Positions 9,474 through 19,412 of a DNA stretch of 64,000 bases are shown here, one piece after another. The stretch is taken from assembly GCA_038741495.1 (NCBI GenBank), contig JAVYKX010000002.1:198541-262540 (forward strand), in the 5' to 3' direction. The notes below the pieces were generated by a model, which ran no database searches, was not told the DNA's origin, and worked only from the letters and a program-made list of their open reading frames with translations. A program made the position numbers and the translations under genes. Positions within the stretch are counted from its first letter, which is position 1. Each line of letters begins with the position of its first letter. Origin of the DNA: Thermofilum sp. (GTDB taxonomy: Archaea > Thermoproteota > Thermoprotei > Thermofilales > Thermofilaceae).

Positions 9474-10676
9474 ATGTCTATCGAGGAGATTTTCGAGAAA
9501 TACGTAGAGTCGAGGATCTTCAAAGAGAGGGAAAAGCTGCTGCCAGATTACGTTCCAGAGGAACTCCCCCACAGGGACGAGCAGATAGTCAAGCTCGCAA
9601 GCATCCTAGCCCCGGCGTTGAGAGGCTCAAGGCCTTCAAATGTCTTCATCTATGGCTTGACGGGTACTGGGAAAACCGCGGTGACTAAGCTTGTTCTCAG
9701 GAAGTTGAAGGAGAGAGCTTCTCAGTCTGTCGACTACGCTTACGTGAACTGCCGGCAGAATAACACAAGCTACCGAGTCCTAGCCGAGCTCGCGAAACAT
9801 GTTGGGTTGAGAATTCCCTTCACGGGCTTAGCTTTAGGAGAAGTCATGAAGAGGCTTCTCCAGGGACTTGAACGCAGGAAAATGATGCTAATTGTTGTTC
9901 TAGACGAGATCGATAACCTCGTCAAGAGGCAGGGTGACGATGTTCTGTATTTCCTCACTAGGGTAAATGAAAACCTTAGCAGCAGCAGGGTCAGCGTGAT
10001 TGGCATCACCAACGACTTGAAATTCACAGAGTTCCTGGACGCGCGGGTGAAGAGCAGCCTAGGTGAAGAGGAGCTCGTATTTCCGCCCTACACTGCCGTA
10101 CAGTTAGAAGACATCCTGAGGAGAAGAGCCCAAGAGGCTCTCCACGACGGCGTGGTGAGCGACGAGGTTCTGCGCCGTGTAGCTGCGATCGCCGCGAGGC
10201 AGAATAGCGATTGTCGCCTAGCGCTCGACATCCTCTTGAAAGCAGCCGACCTCGCGGATCGCGAGGGGGCAGCTAGGATAACTTTAGAGCACGTTGAGAG
10301 AGCGAGGAACGAGATCGAGAAGAATCTTGCTGTCGATGTTATCAAAACCATGCCTCTCCATGTAAAGCTTGTGCTAGCCTCGATATACCTGCTTTCGCGC
10401 AGCGGTGGTTCCAAGTTCATAACTACCGGGCTTGTCTACGATAAGTACAGGGAGCTTTCAAGCAAGATCGGCATCGAGCCTGTCACGTCTAGGCGGGTAA
10501 GCGACATCTTAAACGAGCTCGATGTCGTGGGGATCATTAACGCGAAGGTGATCAGCCTCGGCAGGTATGGTCGCACTAAGGTAATTTCGCTGGGTGTACC
10601 TCCAAGGAACGTAGAAGAGGGGCTTGCCTCCGATGTCATCCTACACTCAGTGCTGGAGTTGCCCAGCGAGCATTGA
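9474..10676 (+). CDS. cdc6: Orc1/Cdc6 replication initiator
   Basis: The 400-residue AAA+ protein has Walker A GLTGTGKTA at residues 61-69, Walker B VVLDEIDNL near 141-149, sensor 1 in VIGITND, sensor 2 region around CRLALDILLKAADLA, and a C-terminal winged helix (about 300-395). It binds origin boxes and loads MCM. The ATG lies 12 bases after an origin-box palindrome, suggesting autoregulation or an adjacent origin. It converges with trpS, ending 8 bases from its stop. Confidence 0.95.
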   Translation: MSIEEIFEKYVESRIFKEREKLLPDYVPEELPHRDEQIVKLASILAPALRGSRPSNVFIYGLTGTGKTAVTKLVLRKLKERASQSVDYAYVNCRQNNTSYRVLAELAKHVGLRIPFTGLALGEVMKRLLQGLERRKMMLIVVLDEIDNLVKRQGDDVLYFLTRVNENLSSSRVSVIGITNDLKFTEFLDARVKSSLGEEELVFPPYTAVQLEDILRRRAQEALHDGVVSDEVLRRVAAIAARQNSDCRLALDILLKAADLADREGAARITLEHVERARNEIEKNLAVDVIKTMPLHVKLVLASIYLLSRSGGSKFITTGLVYDKYRELSSKIGIEPVTSRRVSDILNELDVVGIINAKVISLGRYGRTKVISLGVPPRNVEEGLASDVILHSVLELPSEH

Positions 10677-10684
10677 AGAAACCG

Positions 10685-11833
10685 CTACTCAAGCTTAAAC
10701 TCCCAGTTCCACATCTCCTGAGCCAGCTTACCATCGTAGAGGAATTTATCCCTCTTAGCTTCAGCTTCCTTGACCCTCTGCGCGTGCGTAACAAGAAATC
10801 TCTCAACTCTCTCGGCCAAGTGGGTTTTGCACTCCCCGCAGAGAAGCTCGCCTCTCTTGCATGCCCAGAAACGCTCCTCAAGCTTCTTGTCGTCGTTCTC
10901 GAACAACACGGAGAACCAGTGGAAGACTGGGCAGACTTCGGGGACTCCGCCGAGCCTGCGCTGTTCCTCGGCCGTGGCGCGTCCTCCAGTGTACGCGTTC
11001 ATAATTTTCCTGCGTGCTTCCCTAGGCGCCTCATTAAGCATGATTGCAGTCTCCGGTTCGGACGCCGACATCTTAGTCTCCGGACCTGTTAAGCCCCACA
11101 CCAGCTTAGAGAGAAGCTCTGCCGCCTTGTACCTGTTAAGTTTCGGCGCAATGTCTCTCTGTAGCCTAAAGTAGGGATCCTGGTCGATACCGCAGGGGAT
11201 CAGCGGGCGCTTTTTCTCAAATAACGTGGGAACGATCTGTAGTGCAGGGTAGAATATCAGCCCTATCGACGTCTCTCCGTCGAAGCCGAAAACAGCACGC
11301 GCGGTAGAGAAATTTATGTGGCGGGCAATGAGGACTGCAGCCCTGTACATTCTCCCGATGTACTCGGTATCCTTAAAGATGAATGTCCTGTTCTCGTCGA
11401 AACCGAGTGCGATTATGTTCAAGATGTCCTTCTCAGCGTAGGGAGCCACTTCATCCAGCGAGTCCGCCTTTTTAGCGAGAAATTTCTCTTCGTCAGGTAT
11501 CTCTATGTAAACGTTCACCTCAAACTTCTCCTGAAACCACCTGGTGATGATGAAGGGAATTATGTGCCCTATGTGCATCGGTGACTTGCTAGGCGCGCGC
11601 CCCGTGTAGAGGAAGAATCCCTTACCAGACTGGTAGTCAGCCAGAACGTGGTCTAGATCCCTGTGTGCGAAGAAGAACCTTCTTCTCAGCAGCGGATGAA
11701 GCTCTCCTGCAAGTTCCTGCAAAATCTCGAAATGCCTGTCCTCCAGGCGCTCTACTCCGAACTCTTCGATCAGCTTGTCGTAGTCTATCCTTCCCTTAGC
11801 CTCCCAGGGGGTTAGAGTGTAGCCCGATGCCAT
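10685..11833 (-). CDS. trpS: Tryptophanyl-tRNA synthetase
   Basis: The 382-residue class Ic synthetase has the HIGH motif as PSKSPMHIGH (residues 81-90) and the KMSKS motif as KMSAS in GPETKMSASEPE, as in archaeal/eukaryotic TrpRS. The substrate pocket motif GIDQDPYFRL is present. It charges tRNA-Trp in the cytoplasm. tRNA-Glu and tRNA-Ser lie upstream on the same strand and may be cotranscribed. Confidence 0.95.
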   Translation of the reverse strand: MASGYTLTPWEAKGRIDYDKLIEEFGVERLEDRHFEILQELAGELHPLLRRRFFFAHRDLDHVLADYQSGKGFFLYTGRAPSKSPMHIGHIIPFIITRWFQEKFEVNVYIEIPDEEKFLAKKADSLDEVAPYAEKDILNIIALGFDENRTFIFKDTEYIGRMYRAAVLIARHINFSTARAVFGFDGETSIGLIFYPALQIVPTLFEKKRPLIPCGIDQDPYFRLQRDIAPKLNRYKAAELLSKLVWGLTGPETKMSASEPETAIMLNEAPREARRKIMNAYTGGRATAEEQRRLGGVPEVCPVFHWFSVLFENDDKKLEERFWACKRGELLCGECKTHLAERVERFLVTHAQRVKEAEAKRDKFLYDGKLAQEMWNWEFKLE

Positions 11834-11929
11834 CGCTAAGCCCGTTCACGAATTTCTCCGGAAAATTATCTTTTTCCTCAAAGTTCTGCGTGTCTGCACA
11901 GAAGCCGACATCAAAAAGCTCAGGCGAAG

Positions 11930-12069
11930 TGGTGCCCCGGCCGGGATTTGAACCCGGGATGTCCGCGCCCCCTCCCGCAGGCTGGAGGCTCCTCGGCTCG
12001 AAAGGCCGATATCCTGACGGCCACCGCACGCCTACTTCGCGCAGGCTGACCGGGCTAGACGACCGGGGC
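11930..12069 (-). tRNA. tRNA-Glu(UUC) with D-loop and variable-loop introns
   Basis: The acceptor GCCCCGG pairs with CCGGGGC, then A and an encoded CCA. The anticodon stem TCGGC/GCCGA carries loop CTTTCGA, anticodon UUC. A 32-nt intron interrupts the D loop (about 12016-12047); its ends can slide because GTCAG is repeated at both junctions. A second intron of about 30 nt (11961-11990) interrupts the variable loop near 45/46, with an inner GCCTCC hairpin and a 3-bp central helix CCG/CGG. Splicing restores variable loop GGATC and T arm CCGGG-TTCAAAT-CCCGG. Both BHB motifs are relaxed rather than perfect. Confidence 0.88.
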
Positions 12070-12138
12070 TGAAACCCTCTCTACATCTTAAGCCTATAAG
12101 ATTTTCTTAAATCCTAAGTCCGAGTAGGTGATAAGCAC

Positions 12139-12248
12139 TGGCGCCGGGGCCGGGATTTGAACCCGGGCGCCCAGAGATGGGCAGTGGATCTCGAGTGTGG
12201 CGCTTTCTCAGGCGGGTCCACCGCCTTGGTCCGCTCGGCCACCCCGGC
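12139..12248 (-). tRNA. tRNA-Ser(CGA) with one intron
   Basis: The mature type II tRNA matches the tRNA-Ser at 9.2 kb outside the anticodon arm. The anticodon stem is GTGGA/TCCAC and the spliced loop CTCGAGA gives CGA. The 21-nt intron (12195-12215) lies at 32/33. Its BHB is perfect: helix GTGG/CCAC, bulges ACC and ACT, inner stem CGC/GCG. Discriminator G and CCA are encoded. The 37-base promoter repeat lies directly upstream. Confidence 0.93.
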
Positions 12249-12285
12249 GCTCACGTCTGACTACCACCAGCTGCTTATTAACCTT
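12249..12285 (-). repeat. Second copy of the tRNA-Ser promoter repeat
   Basis: Identical over 37 bases to 9266-9302, with the same TATA-like AAGGTTAATAAG upstream of the tRNA on the minus strand. The sequences diverge immediately outside. Confidence 0.85.
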
Positions 12286-12403
12286 GATCTAAGGAAGTCG
12301 TTCACATTCTACCCGGTTCAAAAGCAGGGAGCAGGATGGTTATAACGGCACGTTAAAAAGGTAAGCTTTATCAAAGCCGGGAACTTGCAAGCGCGAGGAT
12401 AAA

Positions 12404-14890
12404 ATGCCAGAGAGTAAGGCAGAGAGAGTCATTCTCTGGTTCGAAGAGCTCACGAAAGAGGACGTCCCGATCGTCGGTGGAAAGAACGCCAACCTAGGTG
12501 AGATGATCAGAGCCGGCATACCTGTGCCGCCGGGCTTCGCCGTGACAGCATACGCTTTCAGGCGCTTTATAGAGGAGATGGGGATAAAGGAGAAGATACA
12601 GCAGATCCTCAGGGAGCAGGTAAAGCCCGGTGCTTCTGAGCCCAGAGATTACGAGGAGGCTAGCAAGAGGATAAGGGAGCTCATTGAGAAAACCCCCATG
12701 CCCAAGGACATTGAGGAGGCGATAAGGGCTGCGTACAGGGAGCTCTCTAGGCGCGTAGGAAAGCGGGAGGAGTTCGTGGCCGTCAGGAGCAGCGCAACTG
12801 CTGAGGATCTTCCCGACGCTAGCTTCGCGGGACAGCAGGAGACTTATCTCAACGTGAAAGGAGAGGATGAAGTTGTAGAGAAGGTTAAGAAGTGCTGGTC
12901 TAGCCTTTTCACTCCCAGGGCTATCTTCTACAGGGAGAGTAAAGGTTTCGCTCACGAGAAGGTGCTGATCAGCGTTGCCGTGCAGAAGATGGTTAACTCC
13001 AGGTCTGCAGGCGTGATGTTCACTATTCACCCCGTCACCGGCGAGGAGGACAAGATAGTGATAGAGGGTTCCTGGGGCCTCGGCGAGGTTGTCGTGGGCG
13101 GTAAAGTGACGCCTGACGAGTGGGTGGTGGACAAGAAAACCCTTACCATTCTCGAAAGGAGGGTATCCGAGAAGAGCATAGAGATCGTGAGGGATCCCAA
13201 GACTGGTGGGAACCTTGAAAGGGAGGTGGATCCCGAGAGGAGGAAGGCGCCCTGCCTGTCTGATGAGGAGGTCCGCAGACTGGCTGAACTCGCGGTACTT
13301 ATTGAGAAGCACTACGGGAGGCCCATGGATATTGAGTGGGCGATCGATAGAGACATGCCTTTCCCGGACAGCGTGTTCATCGTCCAGGCTAGGCCCGAGA
13401 CCGTGTGGAGCTCTCGGAAAGCTGAGGCTAAACCGGCCGAGGTGAAGGCTGTGCGGCTAACGGAGGCAAAGCCTGTCGTAAAAGGTCTGGCGGCCAGCCC
13501 TGGTGTAGCCTTCGGGAAGGCTAAGGTGTGCTTAACGCTCGATGATGCAAAGAAGTTAATGCAGAAGGGCGACATTCTCGTAACCAAGATGACTGACCCA
13601 GACTGGGTCCCCTACATGAGGCTCGCATCAGCCATCGTGACTGACGAGGGCGGTATGACCGCTCACGCGGCAATTGTTAGCAGAGAGCTGGGCATTCCGT
13701 GCATCGTGGGCACGAGGGAAGCGACGAAAGTTATGCAGACGGGAGTAGAGTACACGGTTGATGCAAGGTCAGGAGTAGTCTACGAGGGGTACGTTGAAGA
13801 GCTTGTCGGAAAGAAGGAGGAGAAGCCCGCTGCAGCCGCTGCGGCGCCCATCGAGGTCATTCTGAAGCCGATAACGGCGACGAAGATCTACATGAACCTC
13901 GGCGTGCCTGATAAGATCTTCGAGTACAAGGACCTGCCCTTCGACGGCATTGGCCTCATGCGTGTGGAGTTCATAATGGCGAGCTGGGTTAAGGAGCACC
14001 CGCTCTACCTGCTGGAGACGGGCAGGGGCGATGTTCTCGTAGATAAGATGGCTGAAGGCATAGCGATGGTTGCCAGAGAGATATACCCGAGGCCAGTAGT
14101 CGTCAGGTTTAGCGACTTTAAGACAAACGAGTATAGGCAGCTAGCTGGAGGCGAGAAGTACGAGCCCCACGAGGATAACCCGATGCTTGGCTGGCGAGGT
14201 GTTAGCAGGTACATCAGCCCACAGTACGAGAAGGCTTTCCGCCTAGAGGTGCGCGCGATTAAGAAGGTAAGGGATGAAATGGGGCTGGGCAACGTATGGG
14301 TCATGGCACCTTTCGTAAGAACGCTTTGGGAGGCTGAGAAGTTCATCAAGCTCCTGGCCGAGGAAGGGTTGGAGAGCAGTAGAGATTTCAAGGTCTGGGC
14401 TATGGCGGAGGTACCCAGCATAGTCTTCCTGGCGGAAGAGTTCTCCAGGTACTTCGACGGCTTCAGCATAGGGAGCAACGACCTCACACAGCTGACTCTA
14501 GGTACTGACAGAGACTCTGCGATACTACCCAAGATAGACCCGCGGTATTTCGACGAGCGCGATCCCGCCGTCAAGACTGCTATTGCTATGCTCATAGAGA
14601 AGGCGCACAACTCACCTTACGGTTACAGGACAGTGTCGATCTGCGGCCAAGCCCCGAGCGTCTACCCAGAGTTCACTGAGTTCCTGGTGAGGTTAGGCAT
14701 CGACAGTATAAGCGTTAACCCTGACGTCGTTGCCCGCACCAGAGAGTTAGTTGCCTCCATTGAACGCAGAGTACTTATCGAGAAGAGTATAGGCATTGAA
14801 AGGTACGATGAAGAGCTTGGCTGGCCGATGAGGAGGCAGCGTAGAGGACTTCCAAACATCTGGGCTCGCAGAGTAGACGATATACTTTAA
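12404..14890 (+). CDS. ppsA: Phosphoenolpyruvate synthase
   Basis: The 828-residue protein converts pyruvate, ATP and water to PEP, AMP and phosphate, the entry to gluconeogenesis. Domains in order: ATP-binding domain ([11 protein letters not shown] near 25-35, [18 protein letters not shown] near 129-146), phosphohistidine domain with [14 protein letters not shown] (catalytic His about residue 421), and a C-terminal PEP/pyruvate barrel ([13 protein letters not shown] and the Cys of VSICGQAPS). The length is usual for archaeal enzymes and there is no intein. TATA-like sequences lie near 12340-12372. It stands alone, transcribed away from the tRNA pair. Confidence 0.95.
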   Translation: MPESKAERVILWFEELTKEDVPIVGGKNANLGEMIRAGIPVPPGFAVTAYAFRRFIEEMGIKEKIQQILREQVKPGASEPRDYEEASKRIRELIEKTPMPKDIEEAIRAAYRELSRRVGKREEFVAVRSSATAEDLPDASFAGQQETYLNVKGEDEVVEKVKKCWSSLFTPRAIFYRESKGFAHEKVLISVAVQKMVNSRSAGVMFTIHPVTGEEDKIVIEGSWGLGEVVVGGKVTPDEWVVDKKTLTILERRVSEKSIEIVRDPKTGGNLEREVDPERRKAPCLSDEEVRRLAELAVLIEKHYGRPMDIEWAIDRDMPFPDSVFIVQARPETVWSSRKAEAKPAEVKAVRLTEAKPVVKGLAASPGVAFGKAKVCLTLDDAKKLMQKGDILVTKMTDPDWVPYMRLASAIVTDEGGMTAHAAIVSRELGIPCIVGTREATKVMQTGVEYTVDARSGVVYEGYVEELVGKKEEKPAAAAAAPIEVILKPITATKIYMNLGVPDKIFEYKDLPFDGIGLMRVEFIMASWVKEHPLYLLETGRGDVLVDKMAEGIAMVAREIYPRPVVVRFSDFKTNEYRQLAGGEKYEPHEDNPMLGWRGVSRYISPQYEKAFRLEVRAIKKVRDEMGLGNVWVMAPFVRTLWEAEKFIKLLAEEGLESSRDFKVWAMAEVPSIVFLAEEFSRYFDGFSIGSNDLTQLTLGTDRDSAILPKIDPRYFDERDPAVKTAIAMLIEKAHNSPYGYRTVSICGQAPSVYPEFTEFLVRLGIDSISVNPDVVARTRELVASIERRVLIEKSIGIERYDEELGWPMRRQRRGLPNIWARRVDDIL

Positions 14891-15088
14891 GAGATACTGT
14901 ACTTTACAGCTTTTCTGCAATTTATTGTATTTCCTTAAGTATTTTAGCAGAATTGCAAGTGCTGCTCCCGAGAGGGTGTTCAGCTATTCTAGCAGTAGTT
15001 TTACCAGAAGTAGGTCAGAGGTACTCCTGTTCATCACAGATCAGCTGCGAATACACATCACACCTTTTTTACTGAGTGTTGCAGGCTC
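14891..15088 (+). other. Convergent intergenic region with T-rich stop signals
   Basis: These 198 bases separate ppsA from the oppositely oriented hel308. They are noticeably more A+T-rich than the flanks and end in a run CCTTTTTTA (15062-15070), a plausible oligo-T terminator for ppsA. I see no gene, tRNA or origin box. Confidence 0.4.
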
Positions 15089-17314
15089 TTAAAAGTAACT
15101 ATCTAACTGAACTTGGTCCTCGCTCTGCAAACCCTCGCTAAGAGAGTCTTCGAGCAGGTCTCTCCTCTCAGGCTCTAGCTGCGCTTTTATCGATTTGGCC
15201 AAGGTGGGGCCTATACCCGGTACTCTGGCGAGATCATCTACGCTGGCATTCAGGAGATCCAGAATAGACCTGTAACCGTGGTTGTATAAGCTTCGGGCCC
15301 TGACCCTGCCTACGCCTTTCAGCGAGACAAGCTCAAGGAGCTCCTCTCTAACTCCGTGCTCTAGCCTTTTGCTGAGAACCCCTAGCTTAGCTGCGTGCTC
15401 AGCGTAACCGAGTATTTCGGCCACTTGCGACAGCGAGTAGGCTATCCACACAGCAGTTTGCGTTAGGAAGTACAGGTCCCCAGGCCCCACGTCGTACTTC
15501 TCAACCAATACCTCTTCTCGAACCTCGTTGATCCAGTCCTCAAGAAGCAACGCCGTCTTGAGGCGGGAAAGGTAGTCGTAGTATTCGAGCTCGTCGTCAG
15601 GTGGTCTGGGCAGCTCGTTGCCTCGCTGCTCAAGCACAGTTTCGAGGTAATCGTAGTCCTTCTTCCTAGCGCTGATCACCATCGCGTCTGGTGTAGACGA
15701 GAGGAGTAGCAAGTACGTTAGAGGCGTTGAAGCTCTGGTGCTGCTGAAGAAACGCTTACCCATATCGGCCGTTAACGGGTCTATATAGAGCTCAGCCACT
15801 CTCCGGCCCAGAGGGGTCGCCCTAATTTCACCGTCACTCTTCTCCACAAAGCCGGAATCGCGGAGCCACTTTAACGTCTTCGAGACGGCTGACTGTACAG
15901 CAAGAGGGCCGAACTGGTGTGCATGCAAGGTCTTTACGAACAATTTCTCCACTCCAGACTCGTCGCTTAATTCCTCGCTTGTCGCAACTACAGATAAAAC
16001 CTGAGATCTCAGAACGGCTTCGGAGCCTAGCTGTGAGTATATTCTCTCTGGAGGTGCCTTCACGTACTCCTCAAGGAGCATTTCCGCTTCGTCAAAGCTG
16101 CGAGCAATGAGAACAGCATCACCTTCCTTGTCAAAGCCAGGTCTACCGGCCCGCCCCGCCATCTGCTTATACTCCATCACCGGGATTCTCTCATAGTAAC
16201 CGAGTTCAACGTCGTAACGACGGTAGTCGACTATGATTACTCGTCTAGCTGGAAGGTTCACTCCCGCAGCTAGAGTGGGTGTCGCTACAACAACCTTGAG
16301 CACTCTTTCCCGAAAGAGAGTCTCCACCACATCTCTTGCGTCTAGGGAGAGACCCGCGTGGTGGAAAGCCACCCCTTCTCTTACGAGTTTAGCGAGGGTT
16401 TCGGAAATTTTATCGGAGTGATGCTGCACGATTCTACTGGCGCTTTCTTTTAATTTCCGAGAGCTTTCCCCCTCCAGGAATCTCCGGCTCACGCTCGCAA
16501 GTTTACGTGCGTCGCTTATAGCTGATTTACGCGTGGGAGAGAACACGAGAACTTGACCCCCCTCCTCCAGAGTATCGACTGCAAGGTCCAGGAGCGGGTC
16601 TGAGTGCTTCGCGATGGATCTCGAAGATCCATCCTGGTAGTAGATCACACCATCGTAGTAAACTCCTTCGCGGAGAGGAACAGGCCTCCAATCCACTCTT
16701 AGAGGCTTAGCGCCCAACCAATCTGCTAGCTCTTCTACGTTGCGGATGGTTGCACTCAACCCCAGAAACTGAGCTCTCGAAAGTACGGTTTTCGCCCGCG
16801 TGAGTAGAACCTCGAGCACAGCCCCCCTCTTCTCCATGCCCAGGGTATGTATCTCATCAGCAATAATCAGCGTCAATTCCTTAAACCAGGGGGCTTTATG
16901 CCTTAAAAGACTATCAGCTTTCTCGTTAGTGGCTATTATTACATGATACCTACCTAGATGCGGGTCCGCGGTGTCGTAGTCGCCTGTACTTACGGCTACA
17001 CGATAGCCGAAAATTCCGAAGAACTCGCTGAACTCCCGGTACTTCTCCGAAGCAAGAGCTCTTAAAGGTGTCAAGTAGAGAACCTTACCCCCAGATAGCA
17101 GATGCTTTAAAGCTGCAAGTTCTGCAACCAGAGTTTTTCCCGAGGCTGTGGGTGCCGCGAGAACCAGGTTCTCACCATCCAGGAGGCCGCTCTTTATAGC
17201 AGCTTCCTGGGTCGGGTAGAGCGCCTTGATACCGTTTTTCTCTACTAGTAGCCTAGCGACTTGGGGACCGAAGTACCTGCTTAGCAATTCAAAGCATTCG
17301 GTCATAGGGAGCAC
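15089..17314 (-). CDS. hel308: Hel308-family DNA helicase (Ski2-like)
   Basis: The 741-residue superfamily 2 helicase has motif I APTASGKT, motif II DEIH, motif III LSATIRN, motif IVa region TRKSA, motif VI QMAGRAGRPG, a winged helix, the ratchet domain and a C-terminal helix-hairpin-helix (LKGVGRVRARSLYNHG, then VPGIGPTLAKSI). Hel308 unwinds lagging strands at stalled forks and limits recombination. Start at MLPMTECF; a Met three residues further on is an alternative. It lies just downstream of mcm on the same strand, so the run GINS23-MCM-Hel308 reads as a replication-repair operon. Confidence 0.92.
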   Translation of the reverse strand: MLPMTECFELLSRYFGPQVARLLVEKNGIKALYPTQEAAIKSGLLDGENLVLAAPTASGKTLVAELAALKHLLSGGKVLYLTPLRALASEKYREFSEFFGIFGYRVAVSTGDYDTADPHLGRYHVIIATNEKADSLLRHKAPWFKELTLIIADEIHTLGMEKRGAVLEVLLTRAKTVLSRAQFLGLSATIRNVEELADWLGAKPLRVDWRPVPLREGVYYDGVIYYQDGSSRSIAKHSDPLLDLAVDTLEEGGQVLVFSPTRKSAISDARKLASVSRRFLEGESSRKLKESASRIVQHHSDKISETLAKLVREGVAFHHAGLSLDARDVVETLFRERVLKVVVATPTLAAGVNLPARRVIIVDYRRYDVELGYYERIPVMEYKQMAGRAGRPGFDKEGDAVLIARSFDEAEMLLEEYVKAPPERIYSQLGSEAVLRSQVLSVVATSEELSDESGVEKLFVKTLHAHQFGPLAVQSAVSKTLKWLRDSGFVEKSDGEIRATPLGRRVAELYIDPLTADMGKRFFSSTRASTPLTYLLLLSSTPDAMVISARKKDYDYLETVLEQRGNELPRPPDDELEYYDYLSRLKTALLLEDWINEVREEVLVEKYDVGPGDLYFLTQTAVWIAYSLSQVAEILGYAEHAAKLGVLSKRLEHGVREELLELVSLKGVGRVRARSLYNHGYRSILDLLNASVDDLARVPGIGPTLAKSIKAQLEPERRDLLEDSLSEGLQSEDQVQLDSYF

Positions 17315-17325
17315 TGCTGAGCTGG

Positions 17326-19410
17326 TTAAATGGTTGTCACTATATACCCTTGGCGCGGCATCATCAACTCGCCGCTGTCGTAGAGTTTCTCGAGAACTTT
17401 TTTCACAAAAGTCTCCTCGAGGCCATGCTTAGAGCACTCTGCAATTACATCTTCAATTTTAACAGGGTTTCCGTTATTTGCACGCACCATATCCTTGATT
17501 ATATCAAGTACTAAAATTATCTTTTCACGCTGAGATTTAGGTTGACCAGTCATCACGGTGTCTATATCCAGCGTCTTGGTGGTCATATCGATACCCACTG
17601 TGCGCAGGAAGTACTCCATCAGCTGTATAGCTACCTCTGCATCTCGCTCTGTAACAACGTTCCTCAGGTGCATTCTAGCGTGTGCTTCTGAGAGCCGTAT
17701 TAGCGCCTCTAGCTGCCTCGGCGTGATAGCAATTGGCGACTCTGGGCTTTCGCTCGCAGCTCTCATGCTCACGTAGAAGTCTACAATTTTGGCTTTAGCT
17801 TCCTCTGAGAGTCTTGGCCTGATGAAGCGTCTAGCATAGGCCACGTACTTCTTGAGGATATGCGGAGGAATTACATTTTCCATGATCTGGGGGTATGCTT
17901 CTCGATGGAAGTCTATGACGTACTGCGCAAGCTCACGATCCCTATCGCGGTTGGGAGTATCCCGGAGTACGAAGATCAAGTCGAACCTTGATAGGATGGT
18001 CACTGGCAAGTCTATGTTCTCCGAGATGTTTCTCGTCGGCAGATACCGCCCGAAGGCTGGATTAGCTGCTGCGAGTATGGATGCCCTGGCATTTAGCGTC
18101 GCCACTATACCTGCTTTCGCTATGCTGACAGTCTGCTGCTCCATAGCTTCGTGAATGCTTACCCTGTCTCTAGCCTCCATCTTGTCGAACTCGTCGATGC
18201 ACGCTATCCCTCCATCGGCCAGCACGAGCGCCCCAGCCTCCAAGTAAAACTCACCACTATTCTTCTCCTTGACGACGGCCGCTGTGAGACCTGCGGCAGT
18301 AGCCCCTTTCCCACTAGTGTAGATACCGCGAGGCGCAATCACGCTGACGTACCGTAGCAGCTGGCTTTTCGCTGTGCCAGGATCACCTACCAGTAGGATG
18401 TGGATATCCCCCCTGACCCTTATCCCGTCGGGATAGATCTTGGGAACTCCACCGAAGAGGAGAAGCGCTATTGCGAGTTTAATCTCCCTGTAGCCGTAAA
18501 TCGAAGGGGCGATCGAGTTAATAATGAGAGTCTCTATATCTTCGCGCCTAGCTAACTCCAGTATCTTTTTCTCGTCATCCGGGGTGATCTCTACATCAAG
18601 GCTCTCTTTAGTTGCGATCTCTATGTAGTTCGCCTCAAGATACGAGTGGAAAACTGGAGGTGAGCTCTTCAAGAGCCTCTTGTCCTCCTCAACTTTCAGG
18701 AAACCTACAACTGTTGCCCTGTCGCCGGGCCTCACTATGTCGACTAAGTCGTCTCTAACCACAACCTCGATGGATCGCGGAAGCTGACCGGGAGGCAGTT
18801 CCTCTGGTTTCTCCTGGAGAACGAACTTTTGAACATCTACAAACTTGCTCTTCTCTGCGATTAGGACAAAGCCTGCTGATTTCCTCTCTTCTTCAGCACA
18901 CCTGGGGCACTGAGATGGCTTAGCTAGGCCCGCCCCCTCCTCTTGCTTTACAACTTCCTCGTAACCGCACGAGCGGCACTTGAAAACAGCTTCTACAAGT
19001 TCCTGCTTTACTGGCGATATTTTAGTCACTATGCCCTCGACGGCGATGAGGCGCCCTAGGTGGCGGGACCTTATGTCGCGAACTTTTACGTGAAGATTCT
19101 CGGGAAGCTTCCTAATCCTTACATGGAATGCTCTAGCTTTCTGAGCGTAGTTTGGGTCCTCAACTGCTACAACACGGTTTAAGGCGCGTGAAGCTTCCTC
19201 TAGGAAAAGGATGGGATCCTTTACAAGCTCATCCGCGAGTACTTTGTTGTAGTTCAGGAGATCATCGAAATCTACGACTAGAGAGACGCTGTTCTCAGAG
19301 ATCATTCTTCTTACAGCTTCCCTGTACTTCTCCCTACCGCCCTCCCTGTAATCCTTTATGAAATTCTCAATAAGTTCTTCTAGATTCAAAGTTTCAACAA
19401 CTGCATGCAT
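17326..19410 (-). CDS. mcm: MCM replicative helicase
   Basis: The 694-residue protein has the N-terminal domain with zinc finger (FKCRSCGYEE, then CPRCAEE), Walker A GDPGTAKSQ, Walker B CIDEFDKM, the arginine finger SRFDL and a C-terminal winged helix. The homohexamer unwinds DNA 3' to 5' ahead of the fork. It starts two bases after the GINS23 stop, so the two are transcribed and probably made together. No intein is present, although archaeal MCM often has one. Confidence 0.96.
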   Translation of the reverse strand: MHAVVETLNLEELIENFIKDYREGGREKYREAVRRMISENSVSLVVDFDDLLNYNKVLADELVKDPILFLEEASRALNRVVAVEDPNYAQKARAFHVRIRKLPENLHVKVRDIRSRHLGRLIAVEGIVTKISPVKQELVEAVFKCRSCGYEEVVKQEEGAGLAKPSQCPRCAEEERKSAGFVLIAEKSKFVDVQKFVLQEKPEELPPGQLPRSIEVVVRDDLVDIVRPGDRATVVGFLKVEEDKRLLKSSPPVFHSYLEANYIEIATKESLDVEITPDDEKKILELARREDIETLIINSIAPSIYGYREIKLAIALLLFGGVPKIYPDGIRVRGDIHILLVGDPGTAKSQLLRYVSVIAPRGIYTSGKGATAAGLTAAVVKEKNSGEFYLEAGALVLADGGIACIDEFDKMEARDRVSIHEAMEQQTVSIAKAGIVATLNARASILAAANPAFGRYLPTRNISENIDLPVTILSRFDLIFVLRDTPNRDRDRELAQYVIDFHREAYPQIMENVIPPHILKKYVAYARRFIRPRLSEEAKAKIVDFYVSMRAASESPESPIAITPRQLEALIRLSEAHARMHLRNVVTERDAEVAIQLMEYFLRTVGIDMTTKTLDIDTVMTGQPKSQREKIILVLDIIKDMVRANNGNPVKIEDVIAECSKHGLEETFVKKVLEKLYDSGELMMPRQGYIVTTI

Positions 19411-19412
19411 AA

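Noticed and set aside
12300-12335. GGTTCAAA resembling a tRNA T loop
   Set aside because: No acceptor, D or anticodon arm surrounds it; it lies in the ppsA upstream region.
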